This document shows, in pieces, positions 1 to 8,687 of a stretch of DNA of 64,000 bases. The notes under the pieces were generated by a model. The model saw nothing but the letters and a program-made list of their open reading frames with translations, ran no database searches and had not been told where the DNA came from. A program made the translations under genes and the position numbers. How positions within the stretch are numbered: the stretch's first letter is position 1; every line of letters begins with the position of its first letter. The stretch comes from an uncultured Campylobacter sp. (GTDB lineage: Bacteria > Campylobacterota > Campylobacteria > Campylobacterales > Campylobacteraceae), in assembly GCF_905373215.1 (NCBI RefSeq), contig NZ_CAJPRT010000004.1, positions 62,001 to 126,000 on the forward strand, given 5' to 3'.

Positions 1-337
1 TGCGTTAATTTGCCTGGAAAAAATTCTATTAAAAATAGCTACGAATTAGGCATAAAGATGCTTGGCAAAACCTCGCGCATTTTTCTGCTCGCTTCTTGAT
101 ATATTCTATTCTAAAATTTTATATGACGAATCTAAACTAAAATTTTGTGCAGTTTAAGTAAAATGTTATTGTTTGTGAATTATACAATAAAACTTTACTT
201 GAGCGAGATGACGCAAGACCGAGGTGTTTATTAAAAAGATAAAATTGCTACCAAAATTTCAAAATTTAAAGCTAAATTTTAATTAATTGTTATACAATAA
301 AAAATATAAACTAATAATTGCTAAAGGTTAAAATTTA
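1..337. other. Upstream region of the bd oxidase operon; no gene seen
   Basis: AT-rich leader with no convincing ORF. It holds two copies of TATACAAT (181-188 and 291-298), both reasonable sigma-70 -10 elements for the operon that starts at 338. The second lies within the inverted repeat ATTGT-TAT-ACAAT (286-298). Confidence 0.5.
286..298 (+). promoter_or_regulatory. Candidate -10 / operator for the bd oxidase operon
   Basis: ATTGT-TAT-ACAAT is a perfect 5-bp-arm inverted repeat containing the -10-like TATACAAT. It lies 40 nt upstream of the first ATG of the operon. It could be just a promoter or also a regulator site. No experiment supports either reading. Confidence 0.35.
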
Positions 338-544
338 ATGTTTTTCGGCAAAATTTTAAAATTTTACGCGCATGGATTTGCTTCGATGAAGCTTGGCAAA
401 ACGCTGTGGGCGGTGATTTTGATCAAGCTATTTATAATTTTCGTGCTACTGAAATTTTTCATTTTCGACGAAAACTTGGATTCTAAATTTAAAACCGATC
501 AAGAAAAAATCGATTTCATTTATAAAAATTTGACTAAGGAGTAG
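338..544 (+). CDS. DUF4492 small membrane protein preceding cydAB
   Basis: A 68-aa protein with one strong transmembrane segment (about residues 23-42) and a charged C-terminal tail. Small DUF4492 proteins typically sit directly upstream of cydA in Campylobacterota and Bacteroidota, and are presumed to help assemble or form part of the bd quinol oxidase. The stop codon ends two bases before the cydA ATG, so the genes are almost certainly co-transcribed. The family assignment comes from size, sequence flavour and position. A direct role in the oxidase is inference. Confidence 0.75.
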   Translation: MFFGKILKFYAHGFASMKLGKTLWAVILIKLFIIFVLLKFFIFDENLDSKFKTDQEKIDFIYKNLTKE

Positions 545-546
545 GA

Positions 547-2070
547 ATGCAAGAGCTTGCTAGCGTGGATTGGTCGAGGGCGCAGTTTGCGCTCACGGCG
601 CTTTATCACTTTCTTTTCGTGCCCCTAACGCTGGGGCTTAGCTTTATCGTGGCGTTTATGGAGAGCCTGTATGTCGCGACCGGTAAGCAGGAGTGGCTCA
701 AGATCACTAAATTTTGGCTACGTCTTTTCGGTATAAATTTCGCCATCGGCGTCGCGACCGGCATCATAATGGAGTTTGAGTTCGGCACCAACTGGGCGAA
801 TTATAGCTGGTTCGTGGGCGACATCTTCGGCGCGCCGCTTGCGATCGAGGGCTTGCTCGCGTTTTTCTTGGAGGCTACCTTCTTTGCGGTAATGTTCTTC
901 GGCTGGGATCGCGTAAGCAAGAAATTTCATCTTCTTTCAACCTGGCTCGTGGCGATCGGATCAAATTTAAGCGCGTATTGGATTCTAATCGCGAATGCTT
1001 GGATGCAGAACCCGGTAGGTACGAGCTTTAATCCAGATACGATGCGCAACGAGATGAGTAATTTTTTAGATATCGCGCTATCTCACTTCGGAGTGGCTAA
1101 ATTTTTACATACCGTCGGCGGCGGCTACATTACCGCGGCGCTTTTCGTGCTCGGAATTTCGGCGTTTTATATGCTAAAAAACAAAGACTTCGCGCTTTCT
1201 AAAAAAAGCTTCATCGTAGCGGCAAGCTTCGGTATGCTAAGCTCGCTTTTCGTGCTATTTAGCGGCGACGAGAGCGCCTATCAGGTCGCGCAAAAGCAGC
1301 CGATGAAGCTTGCGGCGATGGAGGGTCTGTATAAGGGCGAAGTAAATGCAGGCATCGTCGCGGCGGGAGTTTTAAATCCGAGCAAACTTCCCGGAGATGA
1401 TAAGGAGCCGTTTTTATTTGAGATCAAGGCGCCTTATGCGCTGGGGCTAATGGCTACGAGAGGGCTTGATAATTTTACTCCGGGCATCGATGATCTGGTA
1501 TTTGGAAACGAAAAATTCGGCATCGAGGGCGTCGATAAAAAGATCGAAAAAGGCAAAATCGCCCTGCAAGCACTGAAGGATTACAAGCTCGCCAAAGACG
1601 CGAATGACACCGCGGCGATGCAGCAAGCGCGCGAAATTTTATTCGGCAACCAAAATATGCAAAATTTAGGCTACGGCTACCTTGACGACGCGAAGCAGAT
1701 CGTCCCTCCCGTGGCGCTTACATTTTATAGCTTCCACGTGATGGTGGCTTTGGGGAGCTATTTTATCTTGCTATTTTTCGTGACGCTATTTTTGGCGATG
1801 CGAAAGAATCTCGCCGAATACAAGAAAATTCTGTGGCTTTGCGTCTTTAGCATTCCTTTGGGATACGTCGCGTGCGAGGCGGGCTGGATCGTGGCCGAAG
1901 TAGGGCGCCAGCCGTGGGCGATACAAGATCTTATGCCGGTGGGCGTCGCAGCTACGAGCCTAGCGGGAACGAACATAATGATCTCGTTTGCGCTCTTTAC
2001 GGTTTTATTTACGGTTTTATTCATAGCCGAGATAAAGATCATGCTAAAACAGATAAAGATAGGATTTTAA
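547..2070 (+). CDS. cydA: Cytochrome bd-type quinol oxidase subunit I
   Basis: A 507-aa polytopic membrane protein that oxidises quinol and carries the haems of a bd-type terminal oxidase. The N-terminus has the YHFLFVPLTLG region with the haem-ligand histidine, and the C-terminal half has the hallmark GRQPWAIQDLMP segment. The periplasmic Q-loop is of the short type, so the enzyme resembles the cyanide-insensitive CioA oxidases of Campylobacter. AAGGAG precedes the ATG. It follows the DUF4492 gene and is one base from cydB. It should serve microaerobic respiration and oxygen scavenging. Confidence 0.96.
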   Translation: MQELASVDWSRAQFALTALYHFLFVPLTLGLSFIVAFMESLYVATGKQEWLKITKFWLRLFGINFAIGVATGIIMEFEFGTNWANYSWFVGDIFGAPLAIEGLLAFFLEATFFAVMFFGWDRVSKKFHLLSTWLVAIGSNLSAYWILIANAWMQNPVGTSFNPDTMRNEMSNFLDIALSHFGVAKFLHTVGGGYITAALFVLGISAFYMLKNKDFALSKKSFIVAASFGMLSSLFVLFSGDESAYQVAQKQPMKLAAMEGLYKGEVNAGIVAAGVLNPSKLPGDDKEPFLFEIKAPYALGLMATRGLDNFTPGIDDLVFGNEKFGIEGVDKKIEKGKIALQALKDYKLAKDANDTAAMQQAREILFGNQNMQNLGYGYLDDAKQIVPPVALTFYSFHVMVALGSYFILLFFVTLFLAMRKNLAEYKKILWLCVFSIPLGYVACEAGWIVAEVGRQPWAIQDLMPVGVAATSLAGTNIMISFALFTVLFTVLFIAEIKIMLKQIKIGF

Positions 2071-2071
2071 G

Positions 2072-3178
2072 ATGCACGAAATTTTTCAAATTTATTGGTG
2101 GTGCGTGGTTTCGCTTCTGGGCGGAATTTTGGTTTTTATGCTCTTCGTGCAGGGCGGTCAGACGCTGCTTTTTACGCTGGCGAAAAATGAGACCGAGAAG
2201 GATTTTATAATAAATTCCATCGGCAAGAAATGGGAGCTTACGTTTACTACGCTCGTTATGTTCGGCGGAGCGTGCTTTGCGGCGTTTCCGCTATTTTATG
2301 CGACCAGCTTCGGCGGGGCGTATTGGGCGTGGATGGCTCTGCTTTTTTGCTTTATAATCCAAGCCGTCGCCTACGAGTACAGAAAAAAGCCCGATAATTT
2401 CTTGGGCGCTAAGACCTATGAAGCCTTTCTTTTCATAAACGGCTCGCTGGGCACGATCCTGCTTGGCATCATCGTCTCGACGCTTTTTAGCGGCAGCGAG
2501 TTTGCGCTGGGCGAGAATAATTTCGTGCAGTGGAAAAACCCGGCTCGCGGACTCGAGGCGCTAGCAAATCCGTTTAATTACATCTTGGGAGTTGCGCTAT
2601 TTTTCTGCGCCAGAACTGGAGCGAGCTTATATTTGATGAACAATATCGCCGAGCCTGAAATGATCGCCAAGCTCAAAGCCTCGCTTAAATTTAATGCTAG
2701 CGCGTTTTTGGTATTTTTCATCGCGTTTTTGGCGTGGGTCTTGCTAAAACAGGGCTACGCAGTCGGCGCGGGCGGCGTCGTAAGTCTCGAGAGCTTTAAG
2801 TATCTGCACAATTACCTAAGCCTGCCTGCGGCGCTAATCTTGCTGCTGCTGGGCGTCGTGCTGGTGCTGGTGGGGATATTTAAAGGCGCATTTACAAGCA
2901 GCGTGCGCGGAGTATTTTTCTACGGCGTGGGCGTCGTATGCGCGGTAACGAGTGTATTCTTGATCCTGGGTCTAAACAACACGGCGTTTTATCCGTCAAA
3001 TTTTGACCTGCAAAGCTCGCTTTCGATAAGCAACGCAAGCTCGAGCCTCTATACGCTTAAGACGATGTTTTATGTATCGTTTCTAGTTCCTTTCGTGCTG
3101 GGCTATATCAGCTACGTTTGGTGGTTGATGGACGCTAAGAAGCTCGATAAAGAGGGGCTTTCAAACGAGCATTATTAG
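2072..3178 (+). CDS. cydB: Cytochrome bd-type quinol oxidase subunit II
   Basis: A 368-aa integral membrane protein with about eight to nine hydrophobic segments. It is the partner of CydA. The N-terminal IYWWCVVSLLGGILVFMLFVQGGQTLLF region is typical of CydB/CioB. It starts two bases after the cydA stop, so translation is probably coupled. Length is normal for the family. A further one-helix ORF lies 146 bp downstream. Confidence 0.95.
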   Translation: MHEIFQIYWWCVVSLLGGILVFMLFVQGGQTLLFTLAKNETEKDFIINSIGKKWELTFTTLVMFGGACFAAFPLFYATSFGGAYWAWMALLFCFIIQAVAYEYRKKPDNFLGAKTYEAFLFINGSLGTILLGIIVSTLFSGSEFALGENNFVQWKNPARGLEALANPFNYILGVALFFCARTGASLYLMNNIAEPEMIAKLKASLKFNASAFLVFFIAFLAWVLLKQGYAVGAGGVVSLESFKYLHNYLSLPAALILLLLGVVLVLVGIFKGAFTSSVRGVFFYGVGVVCAVTSVFLILGLNNTAFYPSNFDLQSSLSISNASSSLYTLKTMFYVSFLVPFVLGYISYVWWLMDAKKLDKEGLSNEHY

Positions 3179-3324
3179 GCGCGTCAGCTCCAGCATGGCT
3201 TCCGCGCGCCGTTTGCGGCGAGAAGTTACTCTCGTGCGCGGCACTGCGCGCTTTTGCGTTTAGTTAAATTTCATATCGGCGGCGTTTTTTATGCGTCGCA
3301 TTATAAAAATTTTAAGGATTAAAA

Positions 3325-3429
3325 ATGATCAAATCTTTAGTTTTCATCGCGATTTGGATGATCTTGCTTGTAGGAAGCTATAAATTTATAAAGCTAAACA
3401 TTACTCATCACGAAAAAAGAGAGCAGTAA
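3325..3429 (+). CDS. 34-aa single-helix membrane peptide downstream of cydB
   Basis: ATG at 3325 is preceded by AAGGA (about 3313-3317). The product has one hydrophobic segment (residues 4-18) and a charged His/Lys/Glu tail. Size and position after cydB recall CydX-type accessory subunits of bd oxidases, but it does not match the E. coli CydX sequence by eye. It is followed by a strong hairpin that may end the operon. Function is inferred from context only. Confidence 0.55.
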   Translation: MIKSLVFIAIWMILLVGSYKFIKLNITHHEKREQ

Positions 3430-3449
3430 AAGCGTAGAAATTTTAAAAG

Positions 3450-3503
3450 CTTGCGGTCCGGGATTTCGCTTTAAATTTAGAAAGCGAAATCTAGAGCCGC
3501 AAG
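3450..3503. terminator. Bidirectional terminator-like hairpin
   Basis: A perfect inner stem, ATTTCGCTTT (3463-3472) with AAAGCGAAAT (3481-3490) and an 8-nt loop, is enclosed by a second matching pair, CTTGCGG (3450-3456) and CCGCAAG (3497-3503). It lies between the convergent cyd operon and the SbmA-like gene, a natural place for a shared terminator. Confidence 0.6.
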
Positions 3504-3521
3504 ATACGGGCGAAATTTTAT

Positions 3522-4493
3522 CTAGCCCTTGTAATCGATATTTTTTTCAAACTCTTTAAGTCGCATATGGATTGAGCGCAGCTCCGTGATCGTCGTCCAG
3601 TTATTCATAAAAATACTAAAACTACCGCGCACCTGATTAAAAGCGTTGCTTACCTGAACCATAACTCCAAGCGTAATTACTTTGGTAAATAACCCAGGAC
3701 CCATTATCAAATAAGGTACGATCATTAAAAACTGCGAAAATGAGTTGAACCACATATCAAAATAGCAGTAATGCAGATACAGTTTAAAATAGTTATATTT
3801 GATCTTATCAAATAACGAAAGAATTTTTTCCTCGCTTGCGTAATTTATCTTATCCTCCTCCGCAAAAACAAGTTCTTTTCTAAAGGCCGCCTCGACCTTT
3901 TGATTGTTGTATTCCAGTCTCGGTAGATACCAGCCAACCAGCCAAGAAATTATTAGTCCACCAATGCTGATTGCAAGTGCAATCCAAACAAGTGAGCCCG
4001 GAATTTTTTTTAGAAATTCAAAAGGAACATTGCTACTAAGCCCCCATAGCACAGGTATGAATGCAAACAGTGTCATAGCTGCCGAAAGCACTCTCGTACC
4101 CATTTCCTCGATAGTTCTTGAGAAGCGAAAGATATCTTCTTGGATACGTTGCGAGCTTCCTTCGATATCTTTGCCTACCTTTTTCCAGTATGAAAAATAA
4201 GAAAAGGTCATTGCTTCCCGCCATTTAAATGTCCAAATACGAGCTGCATATCGTTCTGAAATCGCAGAGACTACGTAGGGCATCGCTATCCATAAAAAAA
4301 CTTTCATCTGTGTATAGAAATCATTTAGTGTATGACGATCTATGTTTTGGCACATATCATAAAACGCGCGGTACCATTCGTTTATTCTCACATTTAAGGT
4401 AGTTTGATACCAATTAATCGCAATTAGAAAAAATATTCCCGAATATGCCCAAAATGCCCATTTTTTGTTTTTAAAAAATGAAGCAAACATCAA
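3522..4493 (-). CDS. SbmA/BacA-like peptide transporter
   Basis: A 323-aa inner-membrane protein resembling the SbmA/BacA family, proton-driven importers of peptides such as microcins, bleomycin and proline-rich antimicrobial peptides. Visible landmarks are the N-terminal helix followed by NEWYRAFYDMCQN, the WREAMTFSYFSYW segment, IEGSSQRIQEDIFRF, and a C-terminal NNWTTITELRSIHMRLKEFE stretch, all in the expected order. There is no ABC ATPase domain, as in SbmA proper. The length is slightly short for SbmA (about 400 aa). Its ATG overlaps the stop of the M16 protease gene (ATGA, 4490-4493). It looks less GC-rich than the flanking genes, which may indicate acquisition. Confidence 0.8.
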   Translation of the reverse strand: MMFASFFKNKKWAFWAYSGIFFLIAINWYQTTLNVRINEWYRAFYDMCQNIDRHTLNDFYTQMKVFLWIAMPYVVSAISERYAARIWTFKWREAMTFSYFSYWKKVGKDIEGSSQRIQEDIFRFSRTIEEMGTRVLSAAMTLFAFIPVLWGLSSNVPFEFLKKIPGSLVWIALAISIGGLIISWLVGWYLPRLEYNNQKVEAAFRKELVFAEEDKINYASEEKILSLFDKIKYNYFKLYLHYCYFDMWFNSFSQFLMIVPYLIMGPGLFTKVITLGVMVQVSNAFNQVRGSFSIFMNNWTTITELRSIHMRLKEFEKNIDYKG

Positions 4494-7222
4494 CGCTCCT
4501 TTGGATTTAAAATCGCCGTAAATAGCCTACCGCTTAGCACCCGCGTCGCTTCCTGCACGTCCGCGCTTTTTACCGCATTTATGCTTGCTGCGTAGCTTTT
4601 TTCGTCATAGAGCGGATAGCCGTAAAGCTCGTGCGCAGTGATATTAGCAAGCCAAAAATCGTTCGTCTGCGCAGCCCTTTTGGTCGATAGAATTTGAGCT
4701 TTTTTAAAATTTGCCAGCTCGCTATCTTTTGCGCCCGAGCTTTCGATCTGCTTTAAAATTTCACTCACGCTTGCTGCAACGGCACGGGCATCTTTCGGCT
4801 CGGTAGAAAACGATACATTCAGGCTCGCTGCGATTTGTGGCTCACGCACATAGGCGCTATGCACCATCGCCGAGTAAATTTGTCCGCGCGCCTCGCGGAT
4901 CTGCTCGACGATACGATTGCTTAGCACGCTTTTTAACGCTTGAAATTTATAAGTGTCTGCAAAGTCGAAATTTTGCAGCTCATAGTTTGAAAAAATCATC
5001 CGAACTTCGCTTTTATCACTATCGCCATAATCTTGCACAATCTCTCCGCTAGAAGTATTTAGCATCAGAGTTTTAGTCGTAGCGCTGCTTGTTCCGGACT
5101 TTAGATTGCCGATATATTTGGCTAGGATTTGTTTTGCGCGCGCAGGCTCAAAATCGCCGCTAAGCACAAAGATAAAATTTCCGGCACCTGAAAAAATTTC
5201 ATTCGCATCGCTCTGCAAATCGGCAAGATTTGCGCTCTTTACGTCATCTACACTAAGCGGCTGCTTGCGAGCCATATCTCCCGAATATAGCGATTTTAAA
5301 ATTTGCTCGCCGAATTTAAATTCCGCCGTCTCGTCTCGTAGCGCAATCGCCGAAAGCGCGTCGGTTTTGTATTTCGTAAGCGAGCTTGCATGAATTAGCG
5401 GCTCGCTAAATCTTGCGTAAAGCTCGCGTGTCATCGCCTCCAGATCCGCTCCTGCGCCTCTAAAACCGCAGTCTGCGTCATCCATCCTAAATCTTAGCTT
5501 ATAATCAAATTTTGAGGTCAAGCGTCCCGCCTCGTATTCGTTTAGCTCGCCTATGGTGCCTGAGTTTAGCAGGGCAGTTAGAATTTCGCCACGAGCCTTG
5601 CCAAAGTGCGCGTAGCCGCCTTTTTTAACGGCTGCAAGGGCGATTTTATTTTTCTCGCTTTTAAGGGATTTTAAAATTACGCGAGCGCCGTTTTTAAACT
5701 CCAAAATTTCAGTGCCGCTAGCGCCTTTTTGCGCTTTAAATTCCGTCTCTTTTAGATCTGCTCCCGCAAGCTGCTTGGAAGCAAGCTTCGAAGCAGCAAA
5801 ATTAAACGGCACCGCTTTTTCGTAGAGCAGCTCCGCATCTTTTTGGCTAATGCCCAAATCCTTTGCTGAGATAATCTCTGTAAATCTCGCTCCATCCGTT
5901 ATCTGAGAGAAAAATTTATTAACATCTGCTAGCGTTATTTCTTCTAACGCCTTGAGGCTTAGATCGTGCTCGTCTTGCTTACTAAGCTTTACATTGCCGT
6001 TTTGTACGAAATCAAGTAGTGCCCCTATTTGTGCACTTTGCGTATCGTTTTTAAGCAGATCGGCTTGCACTTGATGTTTAAATTCCGCCTTAACGCTATC
6101 AAAATCGTCATTGTTAAATCCGTGTTCGCGCACCCTTTTGATCGCGCTAAAAAGACTACTTAGCGTGGCGTTGGCGTCGAAATTAAAAATATTTGCGCTT
6201 ATGCTGTATAGTCTGCGGTTTTTAAATAGATCGTCCGAGCCGAAATAGGCTTTAAGCGGAATTTTGGCATTCACATTCATCGCGTCGTATCCAAGCTCCA
6301 TCAGCCTCGATACGTAGGCTTGCAGCCACTCATTTTTAAGCGCACCGTAGCTTCTTAACGGCTCATATTTGCCTGCGTAAAGCACGCTAGCGACATTAGC
6401 GCCGAGCTCGGGCTCTACGGTGCTTGCTAGCCCGCCTTCAAATGGGTGCAGGCTAAGATCGCGCGGGATTTTTTCGCCGTGCGCGGAAAGAGAGCTAAAA
6501 TTTTGCTTGATTAGGTTTTTAATCTGCTCAACGTTTACGTCGCCTACGACTATGATGCTAATGGCGCTAGGAAGGTAGTTACGCGCATAAAATTTTTTTA
6601 GTTGCTCTCCAGTGGCGCCTTTGATGATTTCATTTTGTCCGATCGGAAAGCGTCTGGAAAATATGGAATTAGGGTATAAATATGTGGCGCGCTTTTCATA
6701 AAATCGCCTCTCAAAGCCTTTTTTTGCTTCTTCTAATATGACGCTTTTTTCCTTTTGCGTTTCGTTCTCGTCAAATTTTACGCCGCCTGCATAATCGCGC
6801 AGCACCAAAAATATGTCCTTTAGCGTCTCATCGCTCACTTGGGCTTGGATGTTGTAGGTGGTGTTTTCAAAGCCAGTCTGTGCATTGAGATCGGCGCCGA
6901 ATTTTACTCCAAGGCGCTGCAAGGTATGGACTAGCTCGTTTTTATCGAAGTGCTCGCTGCCGTTGAATGCCATATGCTCGACAAAATGCGCTAAGCCCTG
7001 CTCGTCGTCATTTTCATCGACACTGCCCGCAGCTACGTTGAGGTAAAAAAGCGCGCTATTTTTTGGCACGTCGTTTTTGAGGATATAAAATTTCACGCCG
7101 TTTGCCAGCTCGCCGCGCACTACACTAGGATCGAGCTTAAGCGGCGCGTCCGGGTTGGTATCTGCGGAGTAAAGGCTCAAAGAGCAAAGCAGGGCGGAGA
7201 TAAAAAATATAAGCTTTTTCAT
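4490..7222 (-). CDS. Periplasmic M16 family zinc metalloprotease (PqqL-like)
   Basis: A 910-aa two-module M16 peptidase. Residues 1-20 form a signal peptide ending near YSA. The inverted zinc motif HFVEH is at 79-83, with the downstream acidic ligand region in EKSVILEEAKKG. The C-terminal half holds the second, inactive M16 module. The length and architecture match PqqL/pitrilysin-like enzymes, which degrade peptides in the periplasm. Some family members process imported proteins such as ferredoxin. The gene overlaps the SbmA-like transporter by 4 bp, which suggests a joint peptide uptake and degradation function. That link is inference. Confidence 0.9.
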   Translation of the reverse strand: MKKLIFFISALLCSLSLYSADTNPDAPLKLDPSVVRGELANGVKFYILKNDVPKNSALFYLNVAAGSVDENDDEQGLAHFVEHMAFNGSEHFDKNELVHTLQRLGVKFGADLNAQTGFENTTYNIQAQVSDETLKDIFLVLRDYAGGVKFDENETQKEKSVILEEAKKGFERRFYEKRATYLYPNSIFSRRFPIGQNEIIKGATGEQLKKFYARNYLPSAISIIVVGDVNVEQIKNLIKQNFSSLSAHGEKIPRDLSLHPFEGGLASTVEPELGANVASVLYAGKYEPLRSYGALKNEWLQAYVSRLMELGYDAMNVNAKIPLKAYFGSDDLFKNRRLYSISANIFNFDANATLSSLFSAIKRVREHGFNNDDFDSVKAEFKHQVQADLLKNDTQSAQIGALLDFVQNGNVKLSKQDEHDLSLKALEEITLADVNKFFSQITDGARFTEIISAKDLGISQKDAELLYEKAVPFNFAASKLASKQLAGADLKETEFKAQKGASGTEILEFKNGARVILKSLKSEKNKIALAAVKKGGYAHFGKARGEILTALLNSGTIGELNEYEAGRLTSKFDYKLRFRMDDADCGFRGAGADLEAMTRELYARFSEPLIHASSLTKYKTDALSAIALRDETAEFKFGEQILKSLYSGDMARKQPLSVDDVKSANLADLQSDANEIFSGAGNFIFVLSGDFEPARAKQILAKYIGNLKSGTSSATTKTLMLNTSSGEIVQDYGDSDKSEVRMIFSNYELQNFDFADTYKFQALKSVLSNRIVEQIREARGQIYSAMVHSAYVREPQIAASLNVSFSTEPKDARAVAASVSEILKQIESSGAKDSELANFKKAQILSTKRAAQTNDFWLANITAHELYGYPLYDEKSYAASINAVKSADVQEATRVLSGRLFTAILNPKER

Positions 7223-7249
7223 AATTGTCCTTGGATTTAAAAACTTACG

Positions 7250-7255
7250 ATTGTA
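7250..7255 (-). promoter_or_regulatory. Candidate -10 box for the M16 protease operon
   Basis: TACAAT on the minus strand, 27 nt upstream of the protease ATG. The spacing is acceptable, but no clear -35 is visible. Confidence 0.3.
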
Positions 7256-7349
7256 ACAAAAGCTAGTTTAAAGTATGATTTTGCGAGCTTTGTTATGGGT
7301 GAAATTTTACCAAGGATTTGGGATTTTACTTGCAGATTTTCAAGAAACG

Positions 7350-7390
7350 GAATTTTTGGAATTTTTGGAATTTTTGGAATTTTTGGAATT
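7350..7390. repeat. 9-bp tandem repeat GAATTTTTG, four copies plus a partial copy
   Basis: Four head-to-tail copies of GAATTTTTG occupy 7350-7385, followed by the partial GAATT. It lies between the divergent M16 protease promoter and the end of the peroxiredoxin gene. Copy number could vary by slippage. It is not in a gene I would call. Confidence 0.85.
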
Positions 7391-7518
7391 CCGCCGCCGC
7401 GACTTAAAATTTTGGCAGCGGAATTTAGAAAGCTTTGCGAGCTTTAATAGCCTGCGCAAGGCTAAATTTAAACCTTACGCGGTTAGAATTTGTACGCCCG
7501 CGCGAAAAATTTTACAAC

Positions 7519-8115
7519 TTATAGTTTGCTCGCATTTTTGTCTAGATACTCTGCGACGCCTTTAGGGTCTGCCTTCATCCCTGCGTCGCCTTTGTGCCAG
7601 CCTGCAGGGCAGACCTCGCCGTGCTCGTTCGTAAATAGCATCGTATCGACCATGCGAAGCATCTCGTCGATATTGCGGCCTAGTGGTAGGTCGTTGATGA
7701 CGGCGTGGCGGACGGTGCCGTCTTTGTCAAGTAGGAAGCTGCCGCGAAGCGCTACGGCGTTACCGAACAGCACGTCGAAGCTGCGTGCGATATCTTTTGT
7801 GATATCCGAAACTAGCGGGAACTGCACTTTGCCGATGCCGCCTGCATTTACTGGAGTATTTTTCCACGCAAGATGGGTGAACTCGCTATCGCAGCTAACG
7901 CCGATAACTTCAATGCCCTTGGATTTGAAATCTTGATATCTGTGATCGAATGCAATGATCTCGCTTGGGCAGACGAAGGTAAAATCTTTTGGATAAAAGA
8001 ATACGACCGCGCCTTTTTCGCCGATATTTTTATAGAGGTTGAAATCCTCAACTATTTCGTTGTTGCCTAAAACCGCAGTTGCCGTAAAATCAACGGCTTT
8101 GTTGGTTACTACCAT
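7519..8115 (-). CDS. Typical 2-Cys peroxiredoxin (AhpC/Prx1 family)
   Basis: A 198-aa thiol peroxidase that reduces hydrogen peroxide and organic peroxides. The peroxidatic cysteine is C49 in FTFVCPSE and the resolving cysteine is C169 in GEVCPAGW, which makes it a typical 2-Cys enzyme. The length is normal. AAGGAG lies just upstream of the ATG, and a TGTATAAT extended -10 lies 35 nt upstream. It is transcribed alone. Campylobacter AhpC is a close functional analogue, but the partner reductase is not in this window. Confidence 0.95.
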   Translation of the reverse strand: MVVTNKAVDFTATAVLGNNEIVEDFNLYKNIGEKGAVVFFYPKDFTFVCPSEIIAFDHRYQDFKSKGIEVIGVSCDSEFTHLAWKNTPVNAGGIGKVQFPLVSDITKDIARSFDVLFGNAVALRGSFLLDKDGTVRHAVINDLPLGRNIDEMLRMVDTMLFTNEHGEVCPAGWHKGDAGMKADPKGVAEYLDKNASKL

Positions 8116-8149
8116 TTGTTTCTCCTTGTTAATAAAATTTATGATGGCG

Positions 8150-8157
8150 ATTATACA
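8150..8157 (-). promoter_or_regulatory. Extended -10 promoter of the peroxiredoxin gene
   Basis: Minus-strand TGTATAAT lies 35 nt upstream of the peroxiredoxin start, a near-ideal extended -10 for epsilonproteobacterial sigma-70, which shows little -35 conservation. Confidence 0.6.
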
Positions 8158-8295
8158 TTTTAAAACTTTAAGATTGCTGAATTTTGATGAAAATTTTTAT
8201 ATAATAAAATTTATTTGTTTGATAATATTAAATTTTATCATTTTTTAAATTTAGTATGTTATCATCGCGCTTCATTTTTTGATAAAGGAGAAAAA

Positions 8296-8580
8296 ATGGC
8301 TGTAAAAATCACCGATATTTGCATTAGCTGCGGCTCATGCATCGACGAGTGCCCGGTAAATGCGATCGTGGACGATAGCGATAATCCAAGCGGCGAGGAT
8401 AGCTACTACGTATATGCCGATAAATGCGTCGAGTGTGTAGGCTACAACGACGAGCCGGCTTGCGCTAGCGCCTGTCCGACCGACGGCTGTATCGTCTGGA
8501 GCGACATCGTAGCGGGTCAACCTAGCAGGGATAGTATAGGTGCGGATCTACGCAGCGGATATACCCCGGTATTTGCTTAG
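8296..8580 (+). CDS. 2[4Fe-4S] ferredoxin
   Basis: A 94-aa ferredoxin. I place the start at the ATG at 8296, directly behind GATAAAGGAG, not at the in-frame start 81 bases further upstream, because the longer version adds a hydrophobic leader foreign to the family. Cluster ligands are CISCGSCIDECP (residues 9-20) and a second set in CVECVGYNDEPACASACP with the insertion typical of Alvin-type/YfhL-like ferredoxins. It probably carries electrons for pyruvate or 2-oxoglutarate:acceptor oxidoreductases. A strong terminator follows. Confidence 0.93.
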   Translation: MAVKITDICISCGSCIDECPVNAIVDDSDNPSGEDSYYVYADKCVECVGYNDEPACASACPTDGCIVWSDIVAGQPSRDSIGADLRSGYTPVFA

Positions 8581-8585
8581 CAGAT

Positions 8586-8615
8586 AAAATTCCGCGATCA
8601 AATGCGCGGAATTTT
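8586..8615. terminator. Intrinsic terminator after the ferredoxin gene
   Basis: A perfect 11-bp stem, AAAATTCCGCG (8586-8596) with CGCGGAATTTT (8605-8615), and an 8-nt loop, 5 bp after the ferredoxin stop. The T-rich 3' arm provides the terminator tail. Confidence 0.8.
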
Positions 8616-8654
8616 AATTCATTCAATCCTTAAATAAATTTTAACCTATTTTTC

Positions 8655-8662
8655 GATACAAT
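8655..8662 (+). promoter_or_regulatory. Candidate -10 for the ndk-fabH operon
   Basis: GATACAAT lies 25 nt upstream of the ndk ATG and after the ferredoxin terminator, so it is well placed to start the ndk-yceD-rpmF-plsX-fabH transcript. Confidence 0.45.
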
Positions 8663-8687
8663 CCGCCTTTCACTTTAAGGAGATTAT

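Noticed and set aside
1872..2210. 112-aa plus-strand ORF overlapping cydA and cydB
   Set aside because: It is a shadow frame spanning two well-supported genes.
8215..8295. Longer N-terminus of the first ferredoxin
   Set aside because: It adds a hydrophobic leader not seen in such ferredoxins, and the ATG at 8296 has a strong ribosome site.
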